DNA from: Pampus argenteus | Lineage: Eukaryota; Chordata; Actinopteri; Scombriformes; Stromateidae | NCBI GenBank assembly: GCA_036937835.1 | Contig: CM072863.1 | Coordinates: 3,600,001 to 3,664,000 of the forward strand | Length of the DNA stretch: 64,000 nucleotides | Direction: 5' to 3' | Shown: positions 49,801 to 59,703 of the stretch, piece by piece | Numbering within the stretch: the first letter of the stretch is position 1 | How the letters are laid out: each line of letters begins with the position of its first letter | Notes under the pieces: model-generated | What the model was told of the DNA's origin: nothing | Databases searched by the model: none | What the model saw: the letters and a program-made list of their open reading frames with translations, nothing else | Position numbers and translations under genes: made by a program

Positions 49801-52800
49801 GTGGCATCATTGCATAATTAAGCAGTGGTAAGTGGTATTTGTGTGATCGTATCAATTAATTTGTCTGTTTTTAATCAGTTCAAGAGGGGTTCAACAGCCA
49901 CACAGACATTATGGTTCAATAGTAGGTCCACCACAAAGCAGAAGCAGTTACCTCTATCTGCAGCAGTGATTTGAAAACAGACAGGTCGAAGGGGAGACTG
50001 CTCTCCTGGATGTTGCTGGTTCCTACTGGACCTGTGGTACCAGAGATCTGACCAACGGAGACAAAACCAGAACATTCACCATCTCTGCTCTTAAAAGGGA
50101 AGTCATGAAAGAAAAACTGTAAACTGTACGATTGGGATTTAAGTGAAATAAAGAGGCGTCACCTTGAGGTATCGCAGCCTGCAGGTGAAGTCGAGGATGT
50201 GTCCCAGATCGGTCTTGGCGTCTCCGTTACAGCAGGTCGGTTTGGCCAGACGCAGCTGCTGGGAGACGGAGTAAAGCTGCAGAGGATGGAGAGAAAAGAC
50301 CTCGCCAGCCTGCAGCAACTGCTCACCTACAGACCACAAACACACACACAGTGGTTTGATATAAATCACTGTACAACTCTTCACTGTACACTCTATTGTG
50401 TTGTCTTAAATAAAGTACAGCAGATTCAAAGTGTCAGAACGTTCTGGCTCATTGCACTTTATCTCTTAAACTGCACAAATATATTAAACTATCTAGGGAG
50501 AAACACACAGAGCAACTGCACTGAAGGACTTTCATTAATTGTTAACACAGCTGTATAAACACTAGATAGATAGAAAAAGGTTAAAGGTCCGAAGAGAAGC
50601 AGACCTTTATGATACAAGTCTTCCGCCAGTGCTGCTGTGATGCCGTTGATCTCCTAAAAGAGACAAACCGTTAAAACTAGACTCATTTCAAAATAACAGT
50701 TAAGCTTGTCGACTCATTTCATTGATGTTATTCCTTCGATGCTCAACAGAAATTGCTCATATATTCAATCATTTTACTTCACAGTTACATTATAGTTATG
50801 TGTTATTAATGCAGTTCAGTTTTCTGTGGTTGAGACTTAACTCGTCTGTGACAGTCACGTGTTGAACATCTTGCATCACATGAGAAGGTTTTTCTATCAG
50901 CTGTTTACTCTGCAGAGTCCTAAGGACTTATCAGCCTGATTATTGTACTGACATGTGATCACGCTTTTAAATCGCCGTTTCAATCCGGGAGATAAAAACA
51001 ATTTACTGAACAGAAAACATCATTGTTCTCTCATTTTCATTCCATCCAGAGATCAGCAACACAGACATTTAAAAAAAAAAATCAAACTATGATAAACTGA
51101 CTAATTGTACCATCTATAAAATGTCTTGCTGTTTTTGATTGGTTTAATCATTCAGTTCATACTGTCTATTAAAGGATCCCTTATCTACGTCTTATCTCTC
51201 ATCAGTGCTCTTGTGGCTGAATGGGAGCCAATCCCTGCAGCCAGGTTGGAGGCAGTTACAGTAGCAGCGGTTTAATGCCAATGGCTTCAAATCACATGCC
51301 CAACCATCAGATATAGGTGCAATGTTCAGGTATCCACATACTTTCAGTGTCGGTTGCAGTATTTGAGTGTGTATTCAAGCACGTTGTATTGTACTGCAAC
51401 TGAAATATGGGTGTACTCACGTAAAGGTGAAAATGCAGGAAGCAGGCGAGCGGTGTGGGTGTGGCCTGTGGGAACTGCAGCAGCAGCGTCTGCAGGTAGA
51501 GCTCCAGCTCCTTCTGCCGCCGCTCCACCAGACTCTTTGAGTTCTTCCCCAACATCTTCTTTGGAGGAAGCAAGCGGCGGTCCACCTTCTTCTCTGTTGT
51601 CAGCTGGAGGGAAACACACATCAGGATGAAACCAACAACCATTTTCACTTTTCTCCGATGTGAGGATTTGCTGGTTTTCTCCAGTTCTTAGAATCATAAA
51701 CTGAATATCTTTGGGTTTTAGGCGTGTTGGTATATGGTGTATATGGTTGGTAATAAAAGGTGGAGCAAACGGCTGCTCTTACCTTCTCGTGGAGGTCGTG
51801 GAAGTCACTGTATCTGTGCTTCACAGTCCATCTGTGGTCTCCATCCGTCACCTCGATGATGTAGACCTGAAACACCGGAGCAGGAGTGATTATGATCCTG
51901 AGCTGAATAAATTCTCAAATAATAAAAGATAAAGACTAAGCTCTACTGTATTTAAGGGAATCTGTTTTGGATTTTGCACAACAATAAATTAATAAACAAA
52001 GAGCCGTAAGAACACACATCATAGGACATTAATCAATTAGCTGCCAATTATATTGACAATGATTAATCATTTGACTATTTTTTTTAATCTTCAGTTCTGA
52101 AGACTATAGTTTTGGGTTCAGTTGACGTTTGAGTTTTTACCATTTTCTGACATTTTATGGACCAAACAACTTAATAAATCGAGACAGTGACATATTTTTA
52201 TAGGACACAGCTCATAGGGGGTCCATGGCACAATAAAAAAACAAAGAAACAATATCTAAAAAAAAAAAAAAAAAAAAAAAAAAGATTGAGAAGAAAACCA
52301 CAACAAAAAACCATTACAAGACAGGTGTTCAAATGTGAGAAAGTTAAATGAAACTGGAACAGCTGTTTTATCAGCCATGTCAGAGACAACCGTCTGTCAA
52401 ACGTAAATATACTGAACGTAACTCGATTTATAAACGAAATATCATCTCTGTCAGAGGATACAGAGGCTGTCAGCTGTGTAAACATCTGAGGAAACGCTCA
52501 AATGTCGCTCTGACACTCTGACAGCTCATTTAGCTGAACCGTTAGCGGTTTGCTTGTCGGTGCTGCCGGTTAATTTAGTTTTAGGAGGATAAAGACATAA
52601 CGACTGACGTAAAATATATATAAATATATACATGTGTAACAAGTAAATGGTTGAAATATTCACTATCAGAAGGACTTCACTGACTTTAACTCGCTGTCAC
52701 TCTCAGATCCGTCACTTTGACAGATCTGAAGCTAGGCTAGCTACAAGCTAAGCTAACTGCTATTGAACCCGGACGTATAGCTTACAGTGTAGTTTTCCAC

Positions 52801-52866
52801 CAGCTCCGACCCAACAACACACACTTTTCTCTCCGAAACCTCCTCTGGAAAAGGGGTGGACTCCAT
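38575..52866 (-). CDS. nisch: Nischarin, complete (28 coding exons, 1509 aa)
   Basis: Nischarin (imidazoline receptor I-1 candidate) is a cytosolic and endosomal PX-domain protein. It binds integrin alpha-5, PAK, LIMK, LKB1 and Rab proteins and restrains cell migration. I traced 28 exons by GT-AG boundaries, and the phases join to exactly 1510 codons including TGA. Human NISCH is 1504 residues. The start is ATG at 52864-52866 (MESTPFPEEVSERKVCVVGSE) and the end is RQWEVLCSRELPVELTG followed by TGA. Domains: PX about 14-120, leucine-rich repeats about 260-430, serine-rich and acidic linkers about 470-700, then the conserved C-terminal region. Its 3' end faces the 5' end of stab1 about 6.3 kb downstream on the same strand, the same order as in human. 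Confidence 0.95.
41067..41108. other. Imperfect hairpin in nisch intron 23
   Basis: The left arm 41067-41086 (TAGATGTAGTACAGTTTATT) pairs with 41090-41108 with a single 1-base bulge and a very short T-rich loop. Confidence 0.75.
44103..47025 (-). CDS. nisch: nisch exons 13-16: serine-rich and acidic low-complexity linker
   Basis: Exons: 46857-47025, 45511-45671, 44848-44936, 44103-44396. They encode a run of about 11 consecutive Ser, a Pro/Thr-rich part, then NKDFITQLSQLLSSTWTEQ followed by a Glu/Asp-rich stretch. The donor of exon 14 is the least sure: GTCTGT at 45505-45510 keeps phase 0, but an alternative in-frame donor lies near 45546. On the plus strand this region reads as GGA-rich simple sequence, so conservation between species is likely poor. 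Confidence 0.75.
47727..49671 (-). CDS. nisch: nisch exons 7-12: leucine-rich repeats and capping helix
   Basis: Exons: 49576-49671, 49335-49487, 48875-48943, 48330-48515, 47946-48074, 47727-47840, residues about 220-468. LRR signatures repeat as LTTLDMSHNSIS, VEFLDLSHNQLS, LVHVDLSYNCL, IKTLSLAGNQL and LVNLDLSHNQL. The C-terminal cap is LEKLNVSSNPMCIIPDYR. Exon 12 is a conserved helix (TTEKELDTVEVLKAIQKAK). Confidence 0.92.
49952..50326 (-). CDS. nisch: nisch exons 5-6: linker between PX domain and LRRs
   Basis: Exons: 50163-50326 and 49952-50047, residues about 133-219. They encode EQLLQAGEVFSLHPLQLY, the LGHILDFTCRLRYLK segment, and LPFDLSVFKSLLQIE. Confidence 0.87.
50605..52866 (-). CDS. 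nisch: nisch exons 1-4: PX domain
   Basis: Exons: 52786-52866, 51783-51866, 51421-51603, 50605-50653, residues 1-132. The phosphoinositide-binding PX core shows YTVYIIEVTDG, the conserved basic motif KHRYSDFHDLHEK, the proline stretch LLPPKK, and LVERRQKELELYLQTLL. Exon 4 encodes EINGITAALAEDLYHK. Confidence 0.9.
51204..51345. mobile_element. Truncated fish DNA-transposon relic in nisch intron 3
   Basis: The sequence GTGGCTGAATGGGAGCCAAT, then CCCTGCAGCCAGGTT, and the right part GGTATCCACATACTTT match the internal body and truncated end of a widespread fish nonautonomous element. The terminal repeat of that element contains CATGGCCAAAAGTATGTGG. Family assignment (Tc1/mariner-like) is from memory of the pattern. 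Confidence 0.5.
52027..52180. repeat. Dispersed GATTAATCGATT-type repeat, copy 4 (nisch intron 1)
   Basis: AATCAATTAGCTGCCAATTA, then ATTGACAATGATTAATCATT, and the tail TTTTATGGACCAAACAACTT match the same family. Confidence 0.45.
52258..52284. repeat. Poly(A) tract in nisch intron 1
   Basis: About 26 consecutive A, possibly the tail of an old retroelement insertion or simple sequence. Confidence 0.85.
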
Positions 52867-52967
52867 GTTTAGAGCGGGACGATCAAATATGATCAGCTAA
52901 TAAGTATAAAACTGTTAAGAAAAACAAGCTTTGGCGGTGTTTCTATCACTCAGTTAGCCGCCTTCCG

Positions 52968-52978
52968 ACGCCATATTT
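52968..52978 (-). promoter_or_regulatory. YY1-like motif in nisch 5' leader
   Basis: On the minus strand the sequence reads AAATATGGCGTC, close to the YY1 core ATGGCG. It lies about 100 bases upstream of the nisch ATG, where such elements often mark TATA-less start sites. Short motif, so only suggestive. Confidence 0.35.
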
Positions 52979-52989
52979 GTTGTGGTGTA

Positions 52990-54290
52990 GAAGCAGCTGA
53001 CTGCTTCAAAACGCCCAAACTTTATTTACAATTGTTTCCGTGACATTTTTTTAAAAACGTTTAACAGATATTACTGACATTATGTGAGCAGTCAGACTTT
53101 AGGTAGTTAAACAAAACAAAAAAGTCCAAATAAAACCGAATTATATTAACAGCAGGTCAGTATGGGTACAGTAGTAAACATAAATATAATATGAATTCAT
53201 AGACTTAATACATCCATATGTACGGAGCCCCTAAAGGGACATGGAGAAAACAAAATACTGACATACCCATATATACACTGAAAGAGACTATTTTGTTATC
53301 ATTTAGAAACTATGAGTCACTTAATTTGGTGAATGCATTAACACACATGTTGGAAATGTGCATCTCATATCTGACTTTGTATTGTAGATTTGAACATATG
53401 ATAATATGCATGTAGAGCTGCAAACACGTTGAGTGTGAAGATTTTCACCAGGAACTGTGTCAGTAATTATAAAAGCTAAAACCATCAGCTGTGTAATATA
53501 CATCACAGCCATGTGGGGTCACTGGTGCAGCTGCAAACATGTTGTGTCTTCAGTTGGTTTGAAGTAAATAGGTTTAAATCATGAATGTATTTGAGCAGAA
53601 TTGAATTGCGACAGTAGGGGGACAGATAGTACTGTAGGAAGAGGAAGGCTCGACATTTAATAAGATGAAGTTTATGTTTTATTGCTCATTACATGATGAC
53701 TTAGTTTGAGGAAAATGTCTAATGAGTTCTGGTTGGATGACTGTAAACAAGAAATATGTAGCCAACAGGCTTTGAGCTAAATGCTAAAAATAAATATAAT
53801 ATAATGATGTGATGTTTAGCAGGTATAAGGTTTCATGTCAGCATGCTAAATAAAATCTGAGGTGGATGTGAATGTTAAGTTTTGGGCCTGATATAGGAGC
53901 CAGATACAAACTGAGAATATCACCAACGTCATCGCAGTTCATCATCATCTATGTCAACCTCACCAAGGCGAGGAGATATTTCACTGGATATGTGACAACA
54001 AATAGTGTGACCGAAAGCCGTGTTTCAGTAGGGAACTTTTTTTTCCTGGCAGATTTTATTTCTCGAGCCAGAAGACAAAGAAACATGTAAGAAATTCTGT
54101 TTCTCGTCTGACGAATTGTTCACCTTTGTGATGTTATTTTTGGTGTCTTGTGATTTCTACTGTGATTAACTGCTGTTACTACAGTCGTCCTCCTCCGGGG
54201 CTGCTGTTGTTGTCACTGTTGTTACTGTCTGTTGTCAGAGGGCGGGCAGTAACAGGGGGGCAGTAGGGCAGTAACAGCAGCAGCTGTGGA
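52990..54290. other. Region between nisch 5' end and plus-strand gene, no gene seen
   Basis: AT-rich sequence with only short open frames. At 54181-54300 there is a more GC-rich stretch (GGGGGGCAGTAGGGCAGTAA region) that could belong to the promoter of the plus-strand gene. Confidence 0.5.
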
Positions 54291-54295
54291 TCAGA

Positions 54296-54395
54296 TTTCA
54301 GCTGCTAAAACTGAAGCGGAGTGAACCATCCCGCAGCAGGGAGCAGCTTTCTGCTTTTCACAACCACAGCACACAACTAAGGCACCTGCAGGCAG
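54296..54395 (+). other. Candidate noncoding first exon of the unrecognised gene
   Basis: A stretch ending in GGCAG followed by the donor-like GTAAATAT at 54396 could be a 5' UTR exon spliced to the acceptor ending at 55277. The left limit is a guess. Confidence 0.3.
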
Positions 54396-55286
54396 GTAAA
54401 TATGTTATAGGGTCTTGTATTCAAATGTAGAAGCAATATCTTATAAAAATATTGTTATATTACAATGTTATTCAATGGCAGAGGAGAAATCTGCTAGCAC
54501 CGACCCCCCCGCCATAACCTGTGAATGGATGCTTCCAGCTCTTTATCCTGGCTCTGAGGGGAAGGCAGAGCTACAGTCAGTGCTGGTCAGAGCTGAGACA
54601 CTGAGACTGGTCCAAAACTGACAAAAAACTTCTAGCTTTAAATCAGCTAGAAGACACTAAAAACCCTCCAGCAGCTCACCTCAGTTCAATAATCAGAGCT
54701 GTAAAGAGCTGATTTAAGTTTTAGAGAGGTGAAGAAGACAGATTAGAGAGACAGAAGAGGGCGTGACAGAGAGATAGCCGAGCAGGCAAGCTGCTGCTGC
54801 GAGGGGAGGAAGAGCAGGATATGCACCAGCCAAAGCCAGAGGTCAAGAAAAAAAGCTCAAGAATAGTAAAAAGGTAGACTGTGAGAGAGAGAGGGGTCAT
54901 TTGTGATCTGAGCCAGAAAATAGAGACCAGCCTCTTATTGTTGTTGTTGTGTGGGCAACCGTGCGGGGAGGAGGATGTGAAGGAGAGCAGCAGGGAGGAA
55001 GGGAGGCGACTGCAAGAAAGACAAGAAAATGCTTTCAGAGACGATATGCACGAAGAGCTGCCAGCAGCAGCAGCAGCAGCAGGCTGGCAAAGAGGCACCG
55101 CAGAAGGACGCTGCCAGCCGCAGGAAACACGCCTGGTCCAAGAGCTGCAGGGGTCGCCTGCAGGGGCGGAGGACAGGAGGGGGAGGGGGGCCAAGAGGGC
55201 GCAACCATCATCATCATCACCACCAAAACCAACACCTTCAACGTCATCATCCTCATAATCATCCCCGACACCTTCAGAGGCCGGTG

Positions 55287-55706
55287 ATGTCCCTCCGTCC
55301 AGTCAACATTAAGGGAAACAGAGCGAGAGGGATGCGAGCCCCCAAGAACACCAACCAGTTTCTGATGCACGAGAAGTACCAGATGCTGCACATGCGCTCC
55401 GACTCAGTGGGGAGCGACAGTGGCAGTAGCTCAGACAGTGACGTGGAGCTCACTGACATGGACTCATACCTGGGCGTCCTGGAGAATGCCAGAGGAGCCC
55501 TCCTGGACAGTCCTAACCCACACAGCTCAACGGCGCCACCAGGACAAGTCCTGGTACTGCACGAAGACCGTCTGCGTCTGCAGGAGGACAGTCTGCGTCT
55601 GCAGGAGGACAGCATGCAGTATTTCCCCTCAGAAGATGATCTGATGCAGAGTCAGAATTTCATGCAGAGGGACTTTGTTGAGTTCTGTGACATCCTGACG
55701 TCCTGA
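55287..55706 (+). CDS. Unrecognised small gene with acidic serine-rich segment
   Basis: The product is 139 residues if translation starts at 55287 (MSLRPVNIKGNRARGMRAPKN). An upstream in-frame ATG at 55029 would give 225 residues by adding Gln-, Gly- and His-rich low-complexity sequence. I prefer the shorter form because an acceptor-like site (CCTTCAG ending 55277) lies just before it and the upstream part is open in several frames. The body is basic at first, then has an acidic CK2-like tract (VGSDSGSSSDSDVELTDMD), a tandem LRLQEDS pair, and ends MQRDFVEFCDILTS. No membrane segment is seen. The gene is head-to-head with nisch. I do not recognise the family and assign no function. Confidence 0.6.
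   Translation: MSLRPVNIKGNRARGMRAPKNTNQFLMHEKYQMLHMRSDSVGSDSGSSSDSDVELTDMDSYLGVLENARGALLDSPNPHSSTAPPGQVLVLHEDRLRLQEDSLRLQEDSMQYFPSEDDLMQSQNFMQRDFVEFCDILTS
55572..55613 (+). repeat. Tandem 21-bp coding duplication (LRLQEDS twice)
   Basis: Two nearly identical 21-bp units at 55572-55592 and 55593-55613 differ only in the last base and encode LRLQEDS-LRLQEDS in the unrecognised gene. Confidence 0.85.
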
Positions 55707-56189
55707 AGGGAAACTTTCAGTGAACTGTTTTGACTGAACGGACTCAGGTTTGTTCTGCTTCACAGAAAATAAGATCGTCTCCATCTTATCAAGTCGTTTA
55801 GCCTTCAGATTTCAACAGCCTGCCATCAGTATTAAGTTTTTTTAAAATCAAGTGTCACTTTGTGTAATCTGCCTTATTCAACAAGGGGAACTGCACTGAG
55901 GAAAAGTCAAATACTTGTTGGTAGTAAGATGAATGCAAGATTAAATGACGCCATGAAGACGGATGTTTTCTACTGGTCGTGTTTTGTCGTGTTCAGTGTG
56001 TCGGGGCTGTTAAGTGCTACTTTTCTGTTGTTATTGCAGCACACAAAGGGAGATGGACTAGGTGGTGGGAGTGAGCCCAAACAGCCAATCAGCATCGAGA
56101 GGCTGGATTAAGCTGCACATGATTGGCTGCTGTAGACTGTTGTTAACAGATAAGCTTCTTTTTTTGTACATAACAAAAAGAAAAATGTA

Positions 56190-56195
56190 AATAAA
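56190..56195 (+). terminator. Poly(A) signal AATAAA for the plus-strand gene
   Basis: AATAAA lies about 485 bases after the stop codon at 55706 and is followed by T/GT-rich sequence and a GT array, consistent with a 3' end near 56210-56220. Confidence 0.55.
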
Positions 56196-57798
56196 TATCT
56201 TATTGGTGTAATACGGGTTGACTGATTGTTTCTGTGGATATAAATGAGTCTGAAATACTTTTGTGTGTGTGTGTGTGTGTGTGCGTGTGTGTGTGTACAG
56301 TTATGTAAAAAAATACTTTGTGTTGTTCAAATGCAAAGTAATAATAATAATATATGATATAAATATGATGCATAAATTAAAAGATTATTGTATTTTATTT
56401 CATTTTTCCATAAAACAACACACACACATAATACACATGTTCATATTTAGAAAACATAAATAAAAGACGTGAAGAAAACAAAAAATACCAAATACAATCC
56501 AACATGGACATGCATATATAAATAAAACTGAAGTATGACACAGAAGTTAATATGTTGTTATAACTTATTTCTATAGTCCACATCATACAAATATGACATG
56601 AACTATAATGTTAATATGTTCAAACATCTACTGATACACATGCTCTCCTGCTACAGACCTACATTAACCTCATTTAAACCTTATTAAACACTTAAATTTG
56701 TTATTTTATTATTTTTTAAAACACAGACCTTCATGTTATCCTATACAACCAGTGATCAGGCTTGTCACTGCTAGCGGCGTCTGTGACAGTAAAGATCACA
56801 TGTAGTCAGTTGTTATATCTAACATCTTCTTGTAAATAGCATCACTAATGTTCTCTCAGATTTCTATTCATACGTTTTACACAGAAGCAGGAAGCACAGA
56901 GACCAACTCTCTTTGTTCCTGGATGCAGAGCAGTGGATAAAGTGGATTACATAAAGTGAAGTGGGCTGGTCACACCCACTCGGTCAGGACAGGCAGGGAG
57001 GTGTAAGCCTCTTTGTGTTTGTGTGTCATAAACTAATAATGGTGAAGGGTCAACGTGTGAGTAACAGGCAAGTTATACACCTGATTCACAAGATGAATTA
57101 TTTTATAAATCAAAGTAAAGGAGAGAAAGTATTTAAAATATTCAGGCTGCAACAGATTAAAAAAAAACAGTTGTAATTTGTTTATTTTAAGCTTTTTAGT
57201 GTTAGACTTAACATATAAACTGCTGATACTCTTCTCTTGTTCTTTTAGGTTTCTTGTCCTTTTGAACTATATAAGGAAATAAGCTTTATTGTGATGATTG
57301 AAATCTGAATAATACATTAATTTACCCTTTAATATATGTAAACATGTCACAAAATCTGCTCCTCTGCTAAACTGGCTTGTTACCTTTTAGCAGAAATAGG
57401 ATGGTTTTGGGTTTTTTTGTCTCCATCATGACTGAAATAATATGGAAACATGTTGGTACATCAAATTTGATATTTTGCATTTAATAGATTAACAGCTTAG
57501 GAGGAAAACATATATATATGACAACTATTAAGGGTTTGAGAGAAAAACACAGAACTTTGTTGATTTCAATTCAGTTCAATAAAAAGGGATCAACCAACAT
57601 AACATAAAATAAACAGTCTAAATAGACACTTTCCCTCCTATATGACATTTATTTATGCAGTAACCTTTGTGGGATAATAATACATAACTAAACCATCACT
57701 ACAGTGAGTAATTGATTCAACCTTATACAAATAAAATATGTAAATGTCACTACAGAGGCCTGCCTTACTGTAATCATCTGTATGAACAAGTGATTTGA

Positions 57799-57868
57799 TG
57801 CCAGCCGCCAGTCTAACGTCCTCAGTCATTTGACATTTGACTGAGGACGTTAGACTGGACGGTTGGCA
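57799..57868. other. Long near-perfect hairpin, 30-bp stem and 9-nt loop
   Basis: The arms at 57808-57828 and 57838-57858 are perfectly complementary over 21 bp around the loop TTTGACATT. With one G-T wobble and a 1-base bulge the pairing extends outward to about 57799 and 57868. The length (about 70 nt) and single loop fit a pre-miRNA-like fold, but no expression evidence exists here. Confidence 0.85.
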
Positions 57869-58131
57869 CGCAGGAAAACTCTCACTGCGGTTGTGTTAAC
57901 CAAGAACAAACACATGAAGACGCAGTCACACTGACCACGAGTGTGTTTGCATCCTTTATCTTATCTTATCAAACACAGGTAAAGTAAAAGAACTGCGGTT
58001 GCTGTACTTCTGTTGATTTCTGTTTTTTGTAGCAGCAGCTTTGACATTAAAGTCTGAGTTGTTATGCAATGCTGCCTCTGATTGGTCAGCTGACTAGTGC
58101 CAAACAGGAAAAGAGAGTGAGCTAGCTGGCT

Positions 58132-58170
<39 letters not shown>

Positions 58171-58243
58171 AATGATAAATGTGGACTGTGAACAAGTACA
58201 GACAGAGTTACAGTATGAACGACAGTTAGAAAAATCACTGACA

Positions 58244-58302
<59 letters not shown>

Positions 58303-58517
58303 ATGCCCCAGTTTTAAAATCTGTGACACGCTGTGTCGTGTTTAAATAAAGGTTAACATAATTTTATGTTACGCTTATATATACTTTATATATACTTTAT
58401 ATACAGAAACCTTTTTCTCGGGGTGGCAGTTGGGTTTCTGTGTTTGATGATATTCAGATTAACAATTTTGCAAATAAAAACATCGAAAGAGGAAATATGA
58501 AGAAATATGCTGACATA

Positions 58518-58562
58518 TACACTACATGGCCAAAAGTATGTGGCCAGCTGAATATTACAGCC
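58518..58562. mobile_element. Terminal-repeat fragment of the same fish DNA transposon
   Basis: TACACTACATGGCCAAAAGT followed by ATGTGG is the characteristic terminal inverted repeat, with a TA at its edge. No opposite end is seen nearby, so it looks like a solo or truncated end. Confidence 0.6.
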
Positions 58563-59176
58563 GTGTGTGAACTTTAAACACAGATCTGCTGCTAACGGCC
58601 TCCTCTCCTCTTTCTAAATGAACCCTGAGAACATTTTGAAATCCTTTTTCTTTTCTTTATTTTTTGTTTGTTTATTTTTGAACATTGTCTTTACTAAAGA
58701 GTGACCGTGTAGATATGACAGGAAACAGGGGAAAAAAATGGCTTCAACTTTCAATATATTGAGGAATATATCAAGTAACATAGAACATAATATAATAGAT
58801 ATGCTATTTATATCAACTATAACTATAGTGTGGAGTCATTATTTGTAGGCAGTTGATTTCTGAGCTTTTCTTCAGCCGACATAAGTTGTAGAAGACAAAC
58901 ACAACCAGTCGAAGCTGAACAATCACAGTCCTTGTCGACATCCTGGAGTCACTTATAGCTAAAAGCAAATTAAAACTGAGCATGTCACGCCTGCTGATGT
59001 ACTCTCATCTTAGGTTTTTCGAACTAAGTGCTTATTTTAACCCTTTTAACTTCCCAATAAATCAATAAACAGACTTTAACTGGGTACAAAAGTAAAAGAG
59101 AGCACATCACTGGGCCCTGAATGGTTTAACACCTCCATACTTAGTCAACTGTCTCTGCCTATATATACACACGCAG

Positions 59177-59290
59177 CAGTGGTGGAAGAAGTATTCAGAT
59201 CATTTACTGTCTAAAAGTACTGCAGTACAAATACAAGGCCTGAATACAAAAAAGCTACTCAAGTAAAATATGTGTAATATTATTACAGTG
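59177..59290. repeat. Fish interspersed repeat (GTGGTGGAAGAAGTATTCAG type)
   Basis: CAGTGGTGGAAGAAGTATTC followed by AGATC..TTTACT and AGTAAAA-type segments resembles a common teleost repeat. The boundaries are approximate. Confidence 0.5.
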
Positions 59291-59672
59291 TGTTTTTATC
59301 ACTAACAAATACATGTAAGAGCATGCTAACATTGTGGTTCAATGTGGAGCCAATTATAGATACTACGGGTATTACTCTACTACTAATAATAGTACTGCAT
59401 CATATTACATAAGTGTGTCATGTCTTTTTAAAATGGTAATAATAATAATAATAATAATAACAATGTGGCAAAAAAAGCTCTGATGACAAATTTACACTTA
59501 ATAGTTGGCATATTAAAATATATATTATGTAAAAGTAAGAAAATATAATAAAATATAAAAAATAAAAGATATAAAAAGTTTTTTTTCTCTGAAATGTAGT
59601 GAAGTGGAAATACAAAGTATAAAATGTAAAGTACAAATAGTTCAAATTCGTATCTTATTATTATTATTATTA

Positions 59673-59703
<31 letters not shown>

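Noticed and set aside
53872..54090. 72-codon plus-strand frame between nisch and the small gene
   Set aside because: No recognisable protein features, no splice context and ordinary composition for intergenic sequence.
54721..55391. Several overlapping open frames on both strands around 54.7-55.4 kb
   Set aside because: GC-rich low-complexity sequence keeps many frames open. Only the plus-strand frame ending at 55706 shows protein-like composition.
55860..56111. SMIM4, a neighbour of STAB1 in human
   Set aside because: The sequence does not resemble SMIM4. I kept it only as a possible microprotein.
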